DNA of 64,000 nucleotides from Telluria aromaticivorans (GTDB lineage Bacteria > Pseudomonadota > Gammaproteobacteria > Burkholderiales > Burkholderiaceae_D). The notes beneath the pieces were generated by a model. The model did no database searches. It saw only the letters and a program-made list of their open reading frames with translations, and had not been told where the DNA came from. This document shows positions 24,489-33,101 of this stretch, in pieces. The first letter of the stretch is position 1. Every line of letters starts with the position of its first letter. The stretch is taken from NCBI RefSeq assembly GCF_013003915.1, contig NZ_JABAIV010000011.1, positions 1 to 64,000 on the forward strand, given 5' to 3'. A program made the position numbers and the translations under genes.

Positions 24489-25028
24489 ATGAAATCGATA
24501 CTCGCCGCAAGCGCACTGGCCCTCGGCCTTTTGCTGGCCACGCCGCCAGCCCTGGCCCAAGCGCCGGCCGCCGACAAGCAGCAGATCGACGCCATCGTCG
24601 AGACCTTCCGCACCTCGATCATCAAGAAGGACACGGCCGCCTTCATGCAGCTGTTCCTGCATGAGGCCATCACCTGGACCGGGGTGGTCACCGACACGAG
24701 CATCGAGCGCCTGTACGCCAACCGTCCGGATCCCAAGCTGAAGCGGCCCGCGAAATACAGGAACAGCTCCCCGCGCAAGTTCATCGAGAACATCGCCAAG
24801 GACCACGAGCAGATTGAGGAAACCTTCGCCAACCTGCGCATCGACGGCGACGGCGACGTGGCCCAGGTCTGGTTCGACTACAGCTTCGTTGCGAGCGACT
24901 ACAAGCAGAACTGGGGCAAGGAAAGCTGGCAGCTGGTGCGCACCGACGCCGGCTGGAAGATCGCCGCCGTGGTGTGGTCGATGGAATTCAATCCGGTGCC
25001 GCCCGCGCCGAAAAGCAGCGTGAAATAA
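24489..25028 (+). CDS. Exported NTF2/SnoaL-like protein
   Basis: A 179-residue protein with a signal peptide (cleavage near ALAQ-AP) and a domain resembling the NTF2/SnoaL-like fold: an N-terminal helix (QQIDAIVETFRTSIIKKDTAAFMQLFL) and a final beta strand pattern ending ESWQLVRTDAGWKIAAVVWSME. Such domains bind small ligands or act as enzymes of many kinds; no catalytic role can be assigned. It stands alone, 86 bases after ggt. Confidence 0.8.
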   Translation: MKSILAASALALGLLLATPPALAQAPAADKQQIDAIVETFRTSIIKKDTAAFMQLFLHEAITWTGVVTDTSIERLYANRPDPKLKRPAKYRNSSPRKFIENIAKDHEQIEETFANLRIDGDGDVAQVWFDYSFVASDYKQNWGKESWQLVRTDAGWKIAAVVWSMEFNPVPPAPKSSVK

Positions 25029-25158
25029 GGCTGCCTGCGCATCCCGACGGCTGGTTTCGCGGCCGCCTGTTGCACTACACTGTCGTCACGGCTGGCAGCG
25101 CGCCACAGCTCGCGGCGCTGTGCCCGACCGCACATACCAACAATAACGGAGACAACGC

Positions 25159-26049
25159 ATGAGCAACTTCATTACCCTGTTGCCCACCCTCTTGATCGCG
25201 GCGCTCGCGCTGATCATGTTCGGGCTGGGCCTGTCCCTCACCCTTGGCGACTTCCGCCGCCTGCTTGGCCACCCGAAGGCCGTCATCCTCGCGCTGGTGC
25301 TGCAGGCGGCCGTGCTGCCGGCGATCTGCTACGGCCTGATCGTGCTGCTGGACGTGGCGCCGATCTACGCGGTCGGCCTGATGCTGCTTGCGGCTTCGCC
25401 GGGCGGCGTGTCGGCCAACCTGTTCAGCCACCTGTTCGGCGGTAACGTGGCGATGAACATCTCGCTCACCGCGATCAACACGGTGCTGTCGATCGTCAGC
25501 CTTCCGCTGATCGCCAATTTCGCGATCGACACCTTCGCCAAGAGCGGCCAGGTGGTGCCGATGCAGACCGGGAAGGTGATCGAGGTGATCGGCATCGTCC
25601 TGGTCCCGGTGGCCATCGGCATGCTGGTGAAAAGCCGGGCGCCCGATTTTGCCGCACGCATGGACAAGCCGATGAAGCGCTTCTCGATGGCCGTGCTGGC
25701 CGCGCTGGCGGTGGTGGCGATCGCCAAGGAATGGGACGCGCTGGTGGTTTCCTTCGCCTCGATCGGCCTGGCGGTCATCCTCTTCAACATCGCCAGCCTG
25801 GGCCTGGGCTACACCGTGCCGCGCATGATGGGCCTGGACAAGCCGAACGCCATCGCGATCGGCTACGAGATCGGCATCCACAATTCGACGCTGGCGATTT
25901 TCGTGGCGGTGTCGGTGCTGGGCGACTTCCAGCTGATGCTGCCGGCGGCGATCTACTCGGTCAGCATGTACGTGTTTGCGACTGCCTTCGGGTTGATCGT
26001 GCTGGGCAAGAAGCGGCACGCCGGCGCGGCGGCGCCGACGTCTGCCTGA
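25159..26049 (+). CDS. Bile acid:sodium symporter family (BASS) transporter
   Basis: A 296-residue inner-membrane transporter with nine to ten predicted helices. Family motifs are visible: FGLGLSLTLGDFRRLLGHPKA at the start, the crossover region SPGGVSANLFSHLFGGNVAMNISLT and the second crossover AIGYEIGIHNSTLAIFVA. Members carry bile acids, pyruvate, pantoate or other organic anions with sodium; the substrate here is unknown. It is convergent with the permease-like gene 9 bases away. Confidence 0.9.
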   Translation: MSNFITLLPTLLIAALALIMFGLGLSLTLGDFRRLLGHPKAVILALVLQAAVLPAICYGLIVLLDVAPIYAVGLMLLAASPGGVSANLFSHLFGGNVAMNISLTAINTVLSIVSLPLIANFAIDTFAKSGQVVPMQTGKVIEVIGIVLVPVAIGMLVKSRAPDFAARMDKPMKRFSMAVLAALAVVAIAKEWDALVVSFASIGLAVILFNIASLGLGYTVPRMMGLDKPNAIAIGYEIGIHNSTLAIFVAVSVLGDFQLMLPAAIYSVSMYVFATAFGLIVLGKKRHAGAAAPTSA

Positions 26050-26058
26050 GCATACAAC

Positions 26059-27474
26059 TTAGTCCATCCGCCGCGCCGGAAAGGCAAACGGCGAAGCGTC
26101 CATCATGCGCAATCCGCGCATGACGGCGACCGCCGCGATCGCAAGGCTGGCGACCGCCGCAACCGGCATCGCCGGCAGCCCGCTCACGGCCCGGAGCGCA
26201 AATCCGAAGGCGATGCTTGCGCCGATCGACGCTCCCAGCAATACCAGTGGCCCGAGCACGGTGGACGGCGCACGTAGGGCGTGATTGCGCAGTGGGGCCT
26301 CCATGATCGGCAGTGCCAGGCAGCAAATGCTGGCCACTCGTGCCAGCGTGGCCGCATCCGCCCCGCCCAGCGCAGCCAGCAGCAGGGCTGTGCCCGTGGC
26401 CAATGCCCAGCCCATGAACGCCTGCAGCAGCAAGCTTCGGCCCAGGTGATGGTTGAATGGCGCCTGCGCCCCCGGCATCGCGGGGGCCAGCCGCACGAGT
26501 GCCTGCTCATCCGGATACGCGCCCACCAACTCGTTCAGGCGCAAAGTGGTCGCGACGGGAAGGAACATCAGGGTGGACGCAAAGAGCCAGCCGATATCCC
26601 TCACCGCCTCCCCGCCTGTGCGCCATGTGGTGAAGATGGCCAGGACGAGCAAAACGCCGGCAAACAGTCCCAGCCCCAGCAGCAGCTCGCCGAAGTGATG
26701 GGCCGGACCGAGCGCATGCAGCACCAGCCGGCGGCTATCGCGGCGTGCGCAATCGCGGCGCAGCGAAGCGGCATACCAGCCCCTGCTTTGTGCGCCGGCT
26801 AGCGCCTGCAGCATCGGATCAGGCTTGCCAGGTTCGGCAATGATGCGGACGCGCCGTTCGATCATGCGCCAATGGCGGTCTCCTCCTTCGGGAAAAATCG
26901 CGCGTACCGCCACGGCGATCAACCCGCCACAGGCGAGCAGTACCAATGCCACGATCGATGGAGGGGACAAGGTCGCGTGGGCCGATTCCGACAGGTCACC
27001 GAGGAAGACCGCGCCAACGCACGCTACGAGGATCATCGCTCCGCCAGCCTGGTGCCCTGCCGCGCTCAGGGCGCTGCCGACCGTGCAGAGCATGATCCAG
27101 AGCAGCCACATGCCAACTGTTCCATTGCTTGCATATGCGGTCAGGGCAATGCCCGCCATCGCGACGAACCATACCAGGCAGGCCAGTTCAACCAGGCGCC
27201 GCCGCACTCCCGGAACCAGCTTGGCGTTTGCTGGTGAATTGAGTTTGAGGGCGCCCGGTATGAAGCGCCATGTCCACGTCACCAGGACCACGCCCCATGC
27301 CATGCACCAGGCCAGTACCATTGTGGCTCCCAGGCCTTGCACGTACCAGACTGGGGCGCCGATAGCGATGGCGATGAACAAACCGCCCCAGCGCACGATC
27401 CCGGAATCGAATGCACTGGTATGCGACAAGGCCGCGCGCCACAACACGCGATAGTCATTCACCCGCGCGTTCAT
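26059..27474 (-). CDS. Multi-span membrane protein, probable ABC exporter permease
   Basis: A 471-residue protein with roughly ten to twelve hydrophobic segments and a middle cytosolic stretch (about residues 205-265). I recognise no specific family. Its start overlaps the stop of the ABC ATPase by four bases, and a GntR-type regulator comes first, which is the layout of YtrA-like regulator/ABC modules. It is therefore probably the membrane partner of that ATPase. No signal peptide or substrate-binding protein is encoded nearby, so export or membrane maintenance is more likely than import. Confidence 0.7.
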   Translation of the reverse strand: MNARVNDYRVLWRAALSHTSAFDSGIVRWGGLFIAIAIGAPVWYVQGLGATMVLAWCMAWGVVLVTWTWRFIPGALKLNSPANAKLVPGVRRRLVELACLVWFVAMAGIALTAYASNGTVGMWLLWIMLCTVGSALSAAGHQAGGAMILVACVGAVFLGDLSESAHATLSPPSIVALVLLACGGLIAVAVRAIFPEGGDRHWRMIERRVRIIAEPGKPDPMLQALAGAQSRGWYAASLRRDCARRDSRRLVLHALGPAHHFGELLLGLGLFAGVLLVLAIFTTWRTGGEAVRDIGWLFASTLMFLPVATTLRLNELVGAYPDEQALVRLAPAMPGAQAPFNHHLGRSLLLQAFMGWALATGTALLLAALGGADAATLARVASICCLALPIMEAPLRNHALRAPSTVLGPLVLLGASIGASIAFGFALRAVSGLPAMPVAAVASLAIAAVAVMRGLRMMDASPFAFPARRMD

Positions 27475-28220
27475 TGCGTCACCTTGATGAACAGGTCTTC
27501 CAGGCTGACCGGCTCGGCCAGCTGGCCGCCCACCGCGCCGCGCGCGCCCTCGAGCAGGTCGTCGAGCGGGCCTTGCAGCGTGATGCGGCCGTCCTTGAGG
27601 AAGGCGACGTCCAGCGCCACCCGTTCCAGGTCGGTCAGGATGTGGGTCGAGAACACCACCGTGGTGCCGCGCTCGATGACGCCGTCCACCAGTTCGGCCA
27701 GGAAGGCACGCCGGCCGGCTGGGTCGAGCGCGGATACCGGCTCGTCCAGCACCAGCAGTTCCGGGTCATGCGCCAGTGCGCGGATGATCGACAGGCGCTG
27801 CTGCTCGCCGCCCGAGAGCCGCCCGATCGGCTTGTTCAGCATCAGGGCATTGAAGCCCCAGCGCTCGAGCAGCGCGTCGACCTTGACCGCGTTCCAGCGC
27901 GGGTACATGGCCTTGAAATAGTCCAGCAGCTGCAGCGGCGTCATCCACTCGAACAGCCCGGACTTCTGCGGCACGTAGCCGACGCGGGCACGGGTGGCGT
28001 CGGACAGCGCGGCGACGTCTTCGCCGAACAGGCGCACGCTGCCGCCATCGAGTTCGCGCAGGCCGAGCAGGCATTCCATCAGCGTGGATTTACCGGCGCC
28101 GTTGCGCCCTAACAGGCCGATGACCTGGCCCTGCTGGATTTGCCAGTCAAGGCCGCTCAGGACGATGGCGCTGCCAAAATACTTCGATACGTCGCGCATC
28201 TGGATGATGGGTGCGGTCAC
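27471..28220 (-). CDS. ABC transporter ATP-binding protein
   Basis: A 249-residue ABC ATPase with Walker A GRNGAGKSTLME, Q-loop YVPQKSG, signature LSGGEQQRLSIIRA, Walker B LLVLDEPVSALDP and H-loop STHIL. The sequence is of the drug/antibiotic exporter (CcmA/YtrB-like) type. It overlaps the GntR gene upstream (ATGA) and the permease gene downstream by four bases each, a tightly coupled three-gene operon. Confidence 0.93.
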   Translation of the reverse strand: MTAPIIQMRDVSKYFGSAIVLSGLDWQIQQGQVIGLLGRNGAGKSTLMECLLGLRELDGGSVRLFGEDVAALSDATRARVGYVPQKSGLFEWMTPLQLLDYFKAMYPRWNAVKVDALLERWGFNALMLNKPIGRLSGGEQQRLSIIRALAHDPELLVLDEPVSALDPAGRRAFLAELVDGVIERGTTVVFSTHILTDLERVALDVAFLKDGRITLQGPLDDLLEGARGAVGGQLAEPVSLEDLFIKVTQ

Positions 28221-28615
28221 GATGCTTCCTTCAGGATGTGGGTGAAAAGGGCAAGGACGGTGTCGGGGTCGAGTTCCAGCTCGCGTGCCTCGCGCGCGGC
28301 GCGCTCCAGGGTCGGGCGCAGCAGGGCTTCACGGCCGGCGCTGCCCTGCGTGGCGCGCGGACGGTCGGCGACCATCATGCCCAGGCCGCGGCGGCGCTCG
28401 ACCAGCCCCTCGACTTCGAGCAGTCCATAGGCCTTGGAGACGGTCATCGGGTTCACGGCCAGCGCCTGCGCGACATCGCGTACCGAGGGCAGCGCGTCGC
28501 CGGGGGTCATCTGGCCGCCGGCCACGAGGCGGCGGACCTGGTCGATCAGCTGGCGGTAGATCGGATCGGCCGAACCGGGCGTGATCGAAAACATCTGGGG
28601 TAAGTGGGTCGGCAT
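28217..28615 (-). CDS. GntR-family regulator, YtrA subfamily
   Basis: A 132-residue regulator with an N-terminal winged helix (DPIYRQLIDQVRRLVAGGQ, ALPSVRDVAQALAVNPMTVSKAYGLLE) and only a short C-terminal dimerisation tail, the mark of the YtrA subfamily. These regulators usually repress their own operon with downstream ABC genes, as here. The start MPTHLPQMFS is chosen over an upstream frame that would run through the operator. A perfect inverted repeat lies 18 bases upstream. Confidence 0.9.
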   Translation of the reverse strand: MPTHLPQMFSITPGSADPIYRQLIDQVRRLVAGGQMTPGDALPSVRDVAQALAVNPMTVSKAYGLLEVEGLVERRRGLGMMVADRPRATQGSAGREALLRPTLERAAREARELELDPDTVLALFTHILKEAS

Positions 28616-28632
28616 GGGGCTTCTGCGTATAT

Positions 28633-28654
28633 GTGTATTAATTGAGTAATACAC
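28633..28654. promoter_or_regulatory. Probable operator of the GntR/YtrA-type regulator
   Basis: GTGTATTA-ATTGAG-TAATACAC is a perfect inverted repeat with eight-base arms, placed just before the gntR start. YtrA-type regulators bind palindromes of this GTATTA/TAATAC kind, so autorepression is expected. Confidence 0.75.
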
Positions 28655-28807
28655 TACGCTTGCTCCAATGAACCGTCAAGTCCTTCCCTGAATTTTATGC
28701 ATCGAAGGTTTGGCCAGGTGCAACGAATTTATGACATCATCCTGCAGGCCGCATTAAGGTCTTGCACCAGCGTCGCCGCATTCCACAACATCGAAGAAGA
28801 ACAAGAT

Positions 28808-30718
28808 ATGCCGCCCAGCGCAGACACGGTCACCGGTTCCAGCGCGGAACTTCTCGCCAACCCGGAAGTACGCTTCAGGGAACTGTTCGAGCAGGCGCCG
28901 ACCAGCTTCCAGCTCCTGACGCCGGCAGGCTATACGGTACGTGTCAACAAGGGCTGGGAGGAGCTCTGGCACATCTTCGAAGGCAGCCCGCTGTACCGCC
29001 ACGTGCTGAGCACCGAATACAACGTCCTGCGCGACCCGCAGCTGCAGGCGGCGGGCATCACTCCCTATCTGGAACGCGCCATGGCCGGCGAGTCGGTCGC
29101 AGTGCCCGCCATGCTGTACGACACCGCCGCCCTTGGCCAGCCGGGGCGCGCGCGCTGGGTGACCTCGCGTGCCCACCCGATCAAGGATAGCGAGGGCCGG
29201 ATCGTCGAGGTCATGCTGATGCACGAGGATATTACCGACCGCGTGAACGCCGAAACCGTTCTGCGCGAGAGCGAACAGCGCTTCCGCTCGCTGGCGATGG
29301 CGACCTCGCAGATCATCTGGACCCATACCGGGGACGGCGCGATCACCGAGGATTCGCCGTCGTGGCGTGCCTTTACCGGGCAGACCTGCGAAGAGTTGAA
29401 GGAACACGGATTCTTTGGCGCGTTGCACCCGGATGACCGCGCACGCACCGAGCAGGTATGGACGCACTGCGTGGCGACACGTTCGGTGTACGAGACCACC
29501 TACCGCCTGCGCCGCGCCGATGGCGCCTACCGCTGGATGTCGGTCAAGGGCGTCCCGATCCTGGGGCCGGAAGGCGCCGTGCGCGAATGGATCGGCGCCA
29601 ACCGTGACATCCACGACAGCGTGATGGAACAGGAAGGACTGGCCCACAGCCTGGACCGCGAACAGCGCCAGTCGGCCCTGCTGGCCAAGGTTGCCGGCGC
29701 CGCGCGCACGCTGCAGACCATGCTCTCGAGCCGCAAGATTGCCGCTGCGCTGGAGCAGGAGGTATGCGCCATCCTTGGCGTCGGGCGGGCGACGGTGTCG
29801 CTGGGCGACGACGACGGCCAGGCGCAGCAGGACAACGAAGGAGCACCAGGCGCCCAGGGCGCGGTCTTGTCCGTGCCGCTGATCGACCGCAAGGGCCGGC
29901 AGTTCGGCCGGCTGCAGGTCGCCGGCAAGGCCGCGGGCGAATTCGAGGAGCAGGATGAAGCCATCCTGGTGCAGCTGGCCGCGATCGCGGCGGCCGGCTT
30001 CGACAATGCGCAGCTGTATGCATCGCTGCGCGAGCAGGACCGGCGCAAGGACGAATTCCTCGCCATGCTGGCGCACGAACTGCGCAACCCGCTGGCGCCG
30101 ATCGCCACCGCGGCCGAGCTGCTGAAGATGGCGGCCAGTCCGGACCACATCCGCTCCTCGAGCGAAGTGATCAGCCGGCAGGTGCGCCATATGACCTCGC
30201 TGGTGGACGACCTGCTCGACGTCTCGCGCGTGACGCGCGGGCTGATCACGCTGGACAAGTCCCGGGTCGCCGTGGAGTCGCTGGTGTCCAGCGCGGTCGA
30301 GCAGTCGCGGCCCCTGGTCGCGGCGCGCGCGCACGCGCTGTCGGTCGAGATCTACGCCCCAGGCGCACAGGTCGACGGCGACGCGACGCGGCTGGTGCAG
30401 GTCATCACCAACCTGCTCAACAACGCCGCGAAATACACGCCGCGCGGCGGCACCATCCTGCTGCAGGTGGCGCGCCGCGATGCCGGCGTGGATATTTGCG
30501 TGACCGACAATGGCATCGGGATCGACGGCAGCTTGCTGCCACAAGTGTTCGACCTGTTCACCCAGGCCGAGCGCACGCCGGACCGCTCGCAGGGCGGATT
30601 GGGGATCGGCCTGGCGCTGGTGCGGAATATGGTGGCGCTGCACGGGGGTGAAGTGTGCGCGCGCAGCGAGGGGCTGGGGAAAGGTAGTACGTTTACGGTG
30701 TCGCTGCCGCTGGCCTGA
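28808..30718 (+). CDS. PAS-PAS-GAF sensor histidine kinase
   Basis: A 636-residue cytosolic kinase: PAS domain (about residues 20-145, ending in a PAC-like HEDITDR), a second PAS (about 160-280, ending GANRDI), a GAF-like domain (about 300-405), HisKA with His423 (LAHELRNPLAPI) and HATPase_c with NLLNNAAKY, DNGIGID and GGLGIGLALV. There is no receiver domain and no response regulator gene beside it, so its partner lies elsewhere. The start MPPSADTV is favoured for its position next to a purine-rich stretch. It is divergent from the GntR operon. Confidence 0.9.
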   Translation: MPPSADTVTGSSAELLANPEVRFRELFEQAPTSFQLLTPAGYTVRVNKGWEELWHIFEGSPLYRHVLSTEYNVLRDPQLQAAGITPYLERAMAGESVAVPAMLYDTAALGQPGRARWVTSRAHPIKDSEGRIVEVMLMHEDITDRVNAETVLRESEQRFRSLAMATSQIIWTHTGDGAITEDSPSWRAFTGQTCEELKEHGFFGALHPDDRARTEQVWTHCVATRSVYETTYRLRRADGAYRWMSVKGVPILGPEGAVREWIGANRDIHDSVMEQEGLAHSLDREQRQSALLAKVAGAARTLQTMLSSRKIAAALEQEVCAILGVGRATVSLGDDDGQAQQDNEGAPGAQGAVLSVPLIDRKGRQFGRLQVAGKAAGEFEEQDEAILVQLAAIAAAGFDNAQLYASLREQDRRKDEFLAMLAHELRNPLAPIATAAELLKMAASPDHIRSSSEVISRQVRHMTSLVDDLLDVSRVTRGLITLDKSRVAVESLVSSAVEQSRPLVAARAHALSVEIYAPGAQVDGDATRLVQVITNLLNNAAKYTPRGGTILLQVARRDAGVDICVTDNGIGIDGSLLPQVFDLFTQAERTPDRSQGGLGIGLALVRNMVALHGGEVCARSEGLGKGSTFTVSLPLA

Positions 30719-30722
30719 GACT

Positions 30723-30830
30723 CGTAGGGTGGGCGGGTTTCCCGCCCGCGCGTTCAATCGGTGGTTGAAAATCGGCGCGTCACATCAAACGTGATTTGAA
30801 CGCGTGGGCAAGGAACTTGCCCACCCTACG
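30723..30830. repeat. Dispersed REP/BIME-type repeat
   Basis: Left REP GTAGGGTGGGCGGG...CCCGCCCGCGCGTTCAA, right REP TTGAACGCGTGGGCAAGG...CCCACCCTACG. It begins five bases after the histidine kinase stop codon. Confidence 0.8.
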
Positions 30831-30873
30831 ATCCAACAATATGCCGATCGAGCGATTCTCTTAGCAACGCACG

Positions 30874-30900
30874 AAAAAAGAGCCGGGCAAGCCCGGCTCT
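30874..30900 (-). terminator. Rho-independent terminator of the TerD/AIM24 operon
   Basis: AGAGCCGGGC-TT-GCCCGGCTCT on the minus strand followed by TTTTTT, 18 bases after the last terD-like stop codon. Confidence 0.9.
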
Positions 30901-30918
30901 CTTTACGTCTGCTACAGA

Positions 30919-31503
30919 TTACAGGTGCGGCGTAATCAGCGGCATCAGGTCGTCGAACGTACGGCCCGAGCCGTTTTCGCCGATCGCGTGCATCTTCCAC
31001 TCGCCGCCATGGCGGTACAGCTTGGCCATGATCTGCGCGGTGTGCGAACCTTGCACCGACAGGTTGAAGCGCGCCACTTCCTGGTTGTTGCCGGCGTTGA
31101 TCAGGCGGCAGTAGGCGTTTTCGACGGTCGAGAAGTTCTGGCCGGTGAAGCTGTTCACCGTGAAGACCAGCGACTTCACCGTGGCCGGGACGCGCCCCAG
31201 GTCGACCGAGATCTGCTCGTCGTCGCCGTCGCCGGCGCCGGTGCGGTTGTCGCCGGTGTGGGTGATGCTGCCGTCCTTGCTTTTCAGCTGGCGGAACCAG
31301 ACGGTATCCACCGGGCGGTTCGATTCATCGAACATCACGACCGATGCGTCGAGGTCGACCGCGTCGCCCTTGCCGCCGCCGAAGCCGAAGAAGCCCTTCG
31401 ACTTGGCCACATCCCAGCCCAGGCCCATGGTCACGCGCGACATTGCGCCGCCGGCTTCCTTGTCGAGCGAGATCTTCTGGCCTTTTTGCAGATTAACTGA
31501 CAT
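30919..31503 (-). CDS. TerD-domain protein
   Basis: A 194-residue TerD-family protein, with the opening MSVNLQKGQKISL, the central calcium-binding-type stretches DLDASVVMFDE and HTGDNRTGAGDGDDEQISVDL, and the NAGNNQEVARFNLS segment. Gly/Lys-rich GFFGFGGGKGDA is an insertion relative to the other copy here. TerD proteins occur in tellurite- and stress-resistance clusters; their exact biochemical role is unsettled. AAAGGAG precedes the start. It is last in an operon TerD-AIM24-TerD and ends at a strong terminator. Confidence 0.92.
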   Translation of the reverse strand: MSVNLQKGQKISLDKEAGGAMSRVTMGLGWDVAKSKGFFGFGGGKGDAVDLDASVVMFDESNRPVDTVWFRQLKSKDGSITHTGDNRTGAGDGDDEQISVDLGRVPATVKSLVFTVNSFTGQNFSTVENAYCRLINAGNNQEVARFNLSVQGSHTAQIMAKLYRHGGEWKMHAIGENGSGRTFDDLMPLITPHL

Positions 31504-31517
31504 ATCTATTTTCTCCT

Positions 31518-32213
31518 TTAGCGCGCAGGCTGCTGCATCCAGGCTTTGAATGCATTGCGGTTGCGCGAACATACGTAGACCTTACCTTTGCCCGAGAAGC
31601 GCAATACCATGCCCTCGCCGCTGGTCTGGCTGTTGATCAGGTTACCCAGGAAGCCGCCGCTGGTGCCGGTCGTGATCGAGATCTCGTAGCGCAGTGTGCT
31701 GTCCCAGCACACCACGTGGGCGTTATCGATGATCGCGTCCTTGCCCGGCTCGACGTCCAGCACCGACATCGACCCGAAACCCGACACCACCACCTGGCCG
31801 CTGCCGCCCGTCTCGGTGACGAAGAAGCCGCCACTTTGCGCGAACAGGGCATTGCCGATGTTCTGGGTGCGCACCTTCAGCTCGACGCCGTTGGTGGCCG
31901 CGACGAAGGCGCCGTCGCTGATGATGTAGTTGTTCGGGCCGACGTCGACCACCTGCATCGCGCCCGGCAGGGTCGGCGACAGCAGGCAGTCGCCATCGCC
32001 GCGGGTCGCCTCGATGTGCTGCTGGAAGAACGACTCGCCGTTGGCGAAGGTGCGCATCAGCGCGCTGCCGAGGCCACCCTTCATCTTGCCCTTCAGGTCG
32101 AGCGTTGATTCCATCATCACCATCGCATCCGACTCGCAATAGATGGTTTCGCCGCGTCGCATCGAGACATGCAGGAAGGGATCGACATCCCCGGTCACGG
32201 TAAATACTGGCAT
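31518..32213 (-). CDS. AIM24 / TIGR00266-family protein
   Basis: A 231-residue beta-rich protein of the AIM24 family, with the opening FTVTGDVDPFLHVSMRRGE, the repeated short strands around QVVDVGPNNYIISDGAFVA and the Gly-rich QSGGFFVTETGGSGQVVVSGFG. Bacterial members have no established activity but are often found beside TerD genes. GGGAG lies upstream of the start. It sits between two TerD genes and is 14 bases from the second. Confidence 0.9.
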   Translation of the reverse strand: MPVFTVTGDVDPFLHVSMRRGETIYCESDAMVMMESTLDLKGKMKGGLGSALMRTFANGESFFQQHIEATRGDGDCLLSPTLPGAMQVVDVGPNNYIISDGAFVAATNGVELKVRTQNIGNALFAQSGGFFVTETGGSGQVVVSGFGSMSVLDVEPGKDAIIDNAHVVCWDSTLRYEISITTGTSGGFLGNLINSQTSGEGMVLRFSGKGKVYVCSRNRNAFKAWMQQPAR

Positions 32214-32282
32214 TTGGACTCCCTGGTTTTCGAATGCGGCCCGCGCTTCACGCCGGCCGCATACCTGTTTATTTCAACTGGA

Positions 32283-32858
32283 TTAAACGTTCACGCCGTA
32301 GTTCTTGGCGAGTGGCCCGAGGCCGCCCGCGAAGCCCTGGCCGATCGCGCGGAACTTCCAGTCGGCGCCGTTGCGATAGATCTCGCCGAAGATCATCGCG
32401 GCTTCGGTCGAGCTGTCTTCGGACAGGTCGTAGCGGGCGATCTCGCTGTTGTTGCCGGCATTGACGCAGCGGATGAAGGCCTTGCCGACCATGCCGAAAT
32501 TCTGGCGGCGGGCTTCGGCGTCGTGGATGGTCACGCCCAGCACGACCTTGTCGACGTCCGCCGGCACCTTGGTCAGGTCGATCGACACGCTTTCGTCGTC
32601 GCCTTCGCCCTGGCCGGTGGTGTTGTCGCCCGAGTGGACCACGGAACCGTCGGTCGACTTCAGGTTGTTGTAGAAAATGAAGTCGCTATCCGAACGCACT
32701 TTGCCCGACGAATTGAGCAGGAACACCGCGCCGTCGAGGTCGAACGCTGCGCCATCGGTGGCGCGGGTATCCCAACCGAGGCCGACTTTGAGTTGGGTCA
32801 GGCCAGGAGCTTCTTTCGACAGGTTGACGTTGCCGCCTTTTTGCAGACTGATTGCCAT
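32283..32858 (-). CDS. TerD-family stress protein
   Basis: A 191-residue TerD/TerE-type protein: MAISLQKGGNVNLSKE start, GLGWDTRATDG, DLDGAVFLLNSSGKV, the acidic DNTTGQGEGDDESVSIDL loop expected to bind calcium, and NAGNNSEIARYDLSED. Its length is that of standalone TerD. GGAG precedes the ATG. It is first in the TerD-AIM24-TerD operon and is separated from the DUF475 gene upstream by a dispersed repeat. Confidence 0.94.
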   Translation of the reverse strand: MAISLQKGGNVNLSKEAPGLTQLKVGLGWDTRATDGAAFDLDGAVFLLNSSGKVRSDSDFIFYNNLKSTDGSVVHSGDNTTGQGEGDDESVSIDLTKVPADVDKVVLGVTIHDAEARRQNFGMVGKAFIRCVNAGNNSEIARYDLSEDSSTEAAMIFGEIYRNGADWKFRAIGQGFAGGLGPLAKNYGVNV

Positions 32859-32966
32859 GATTGTGACTCTCCAAAAATAGTACTACTTGTGAACACCGGG
32901 GTAGACGCAGGGCGAGCTGGTGTTCTGCCACTCGCCTTGCGGTTCGCTACATACGCACGCGTCTTG

Positions 32967-33093
32967 TGTAGGGTGGTCGGCTCGGCCGACCGCGCGTTCA
33001 ACCGGCGCGTGCGCTACTGCTCATCTGTTACCTTTCACCGCGTGGGCCTTCGTAATTCCGGGCACTGCCCGAAATTACCCCGCCCACCCTACG
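32967..33093. repeat. Dispersed REP/BIME-type repeat
   Basis: Left unit GTAGGGTGGTCGG-CTC-GGCCGACCGCGCGTTCAA, linker TTTCACCGCG, right inner stem AATTCCGGGC-ACT-GCCCGAAATT and CCCACCCTACG end. It lies between the DUF475 gene and the first TerD gene and may separate their transcripts. Confidence 0.8.
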
Positions 33094-33101
33094 ATGAACC
33101 G

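Noticed and set aside
28754..30757. 667-codon open frame antisense to the PAS/GAF kinase
   Set aside because: Composition is that of a shadow frame, and the plus-strand kinase is complete with all motifs.
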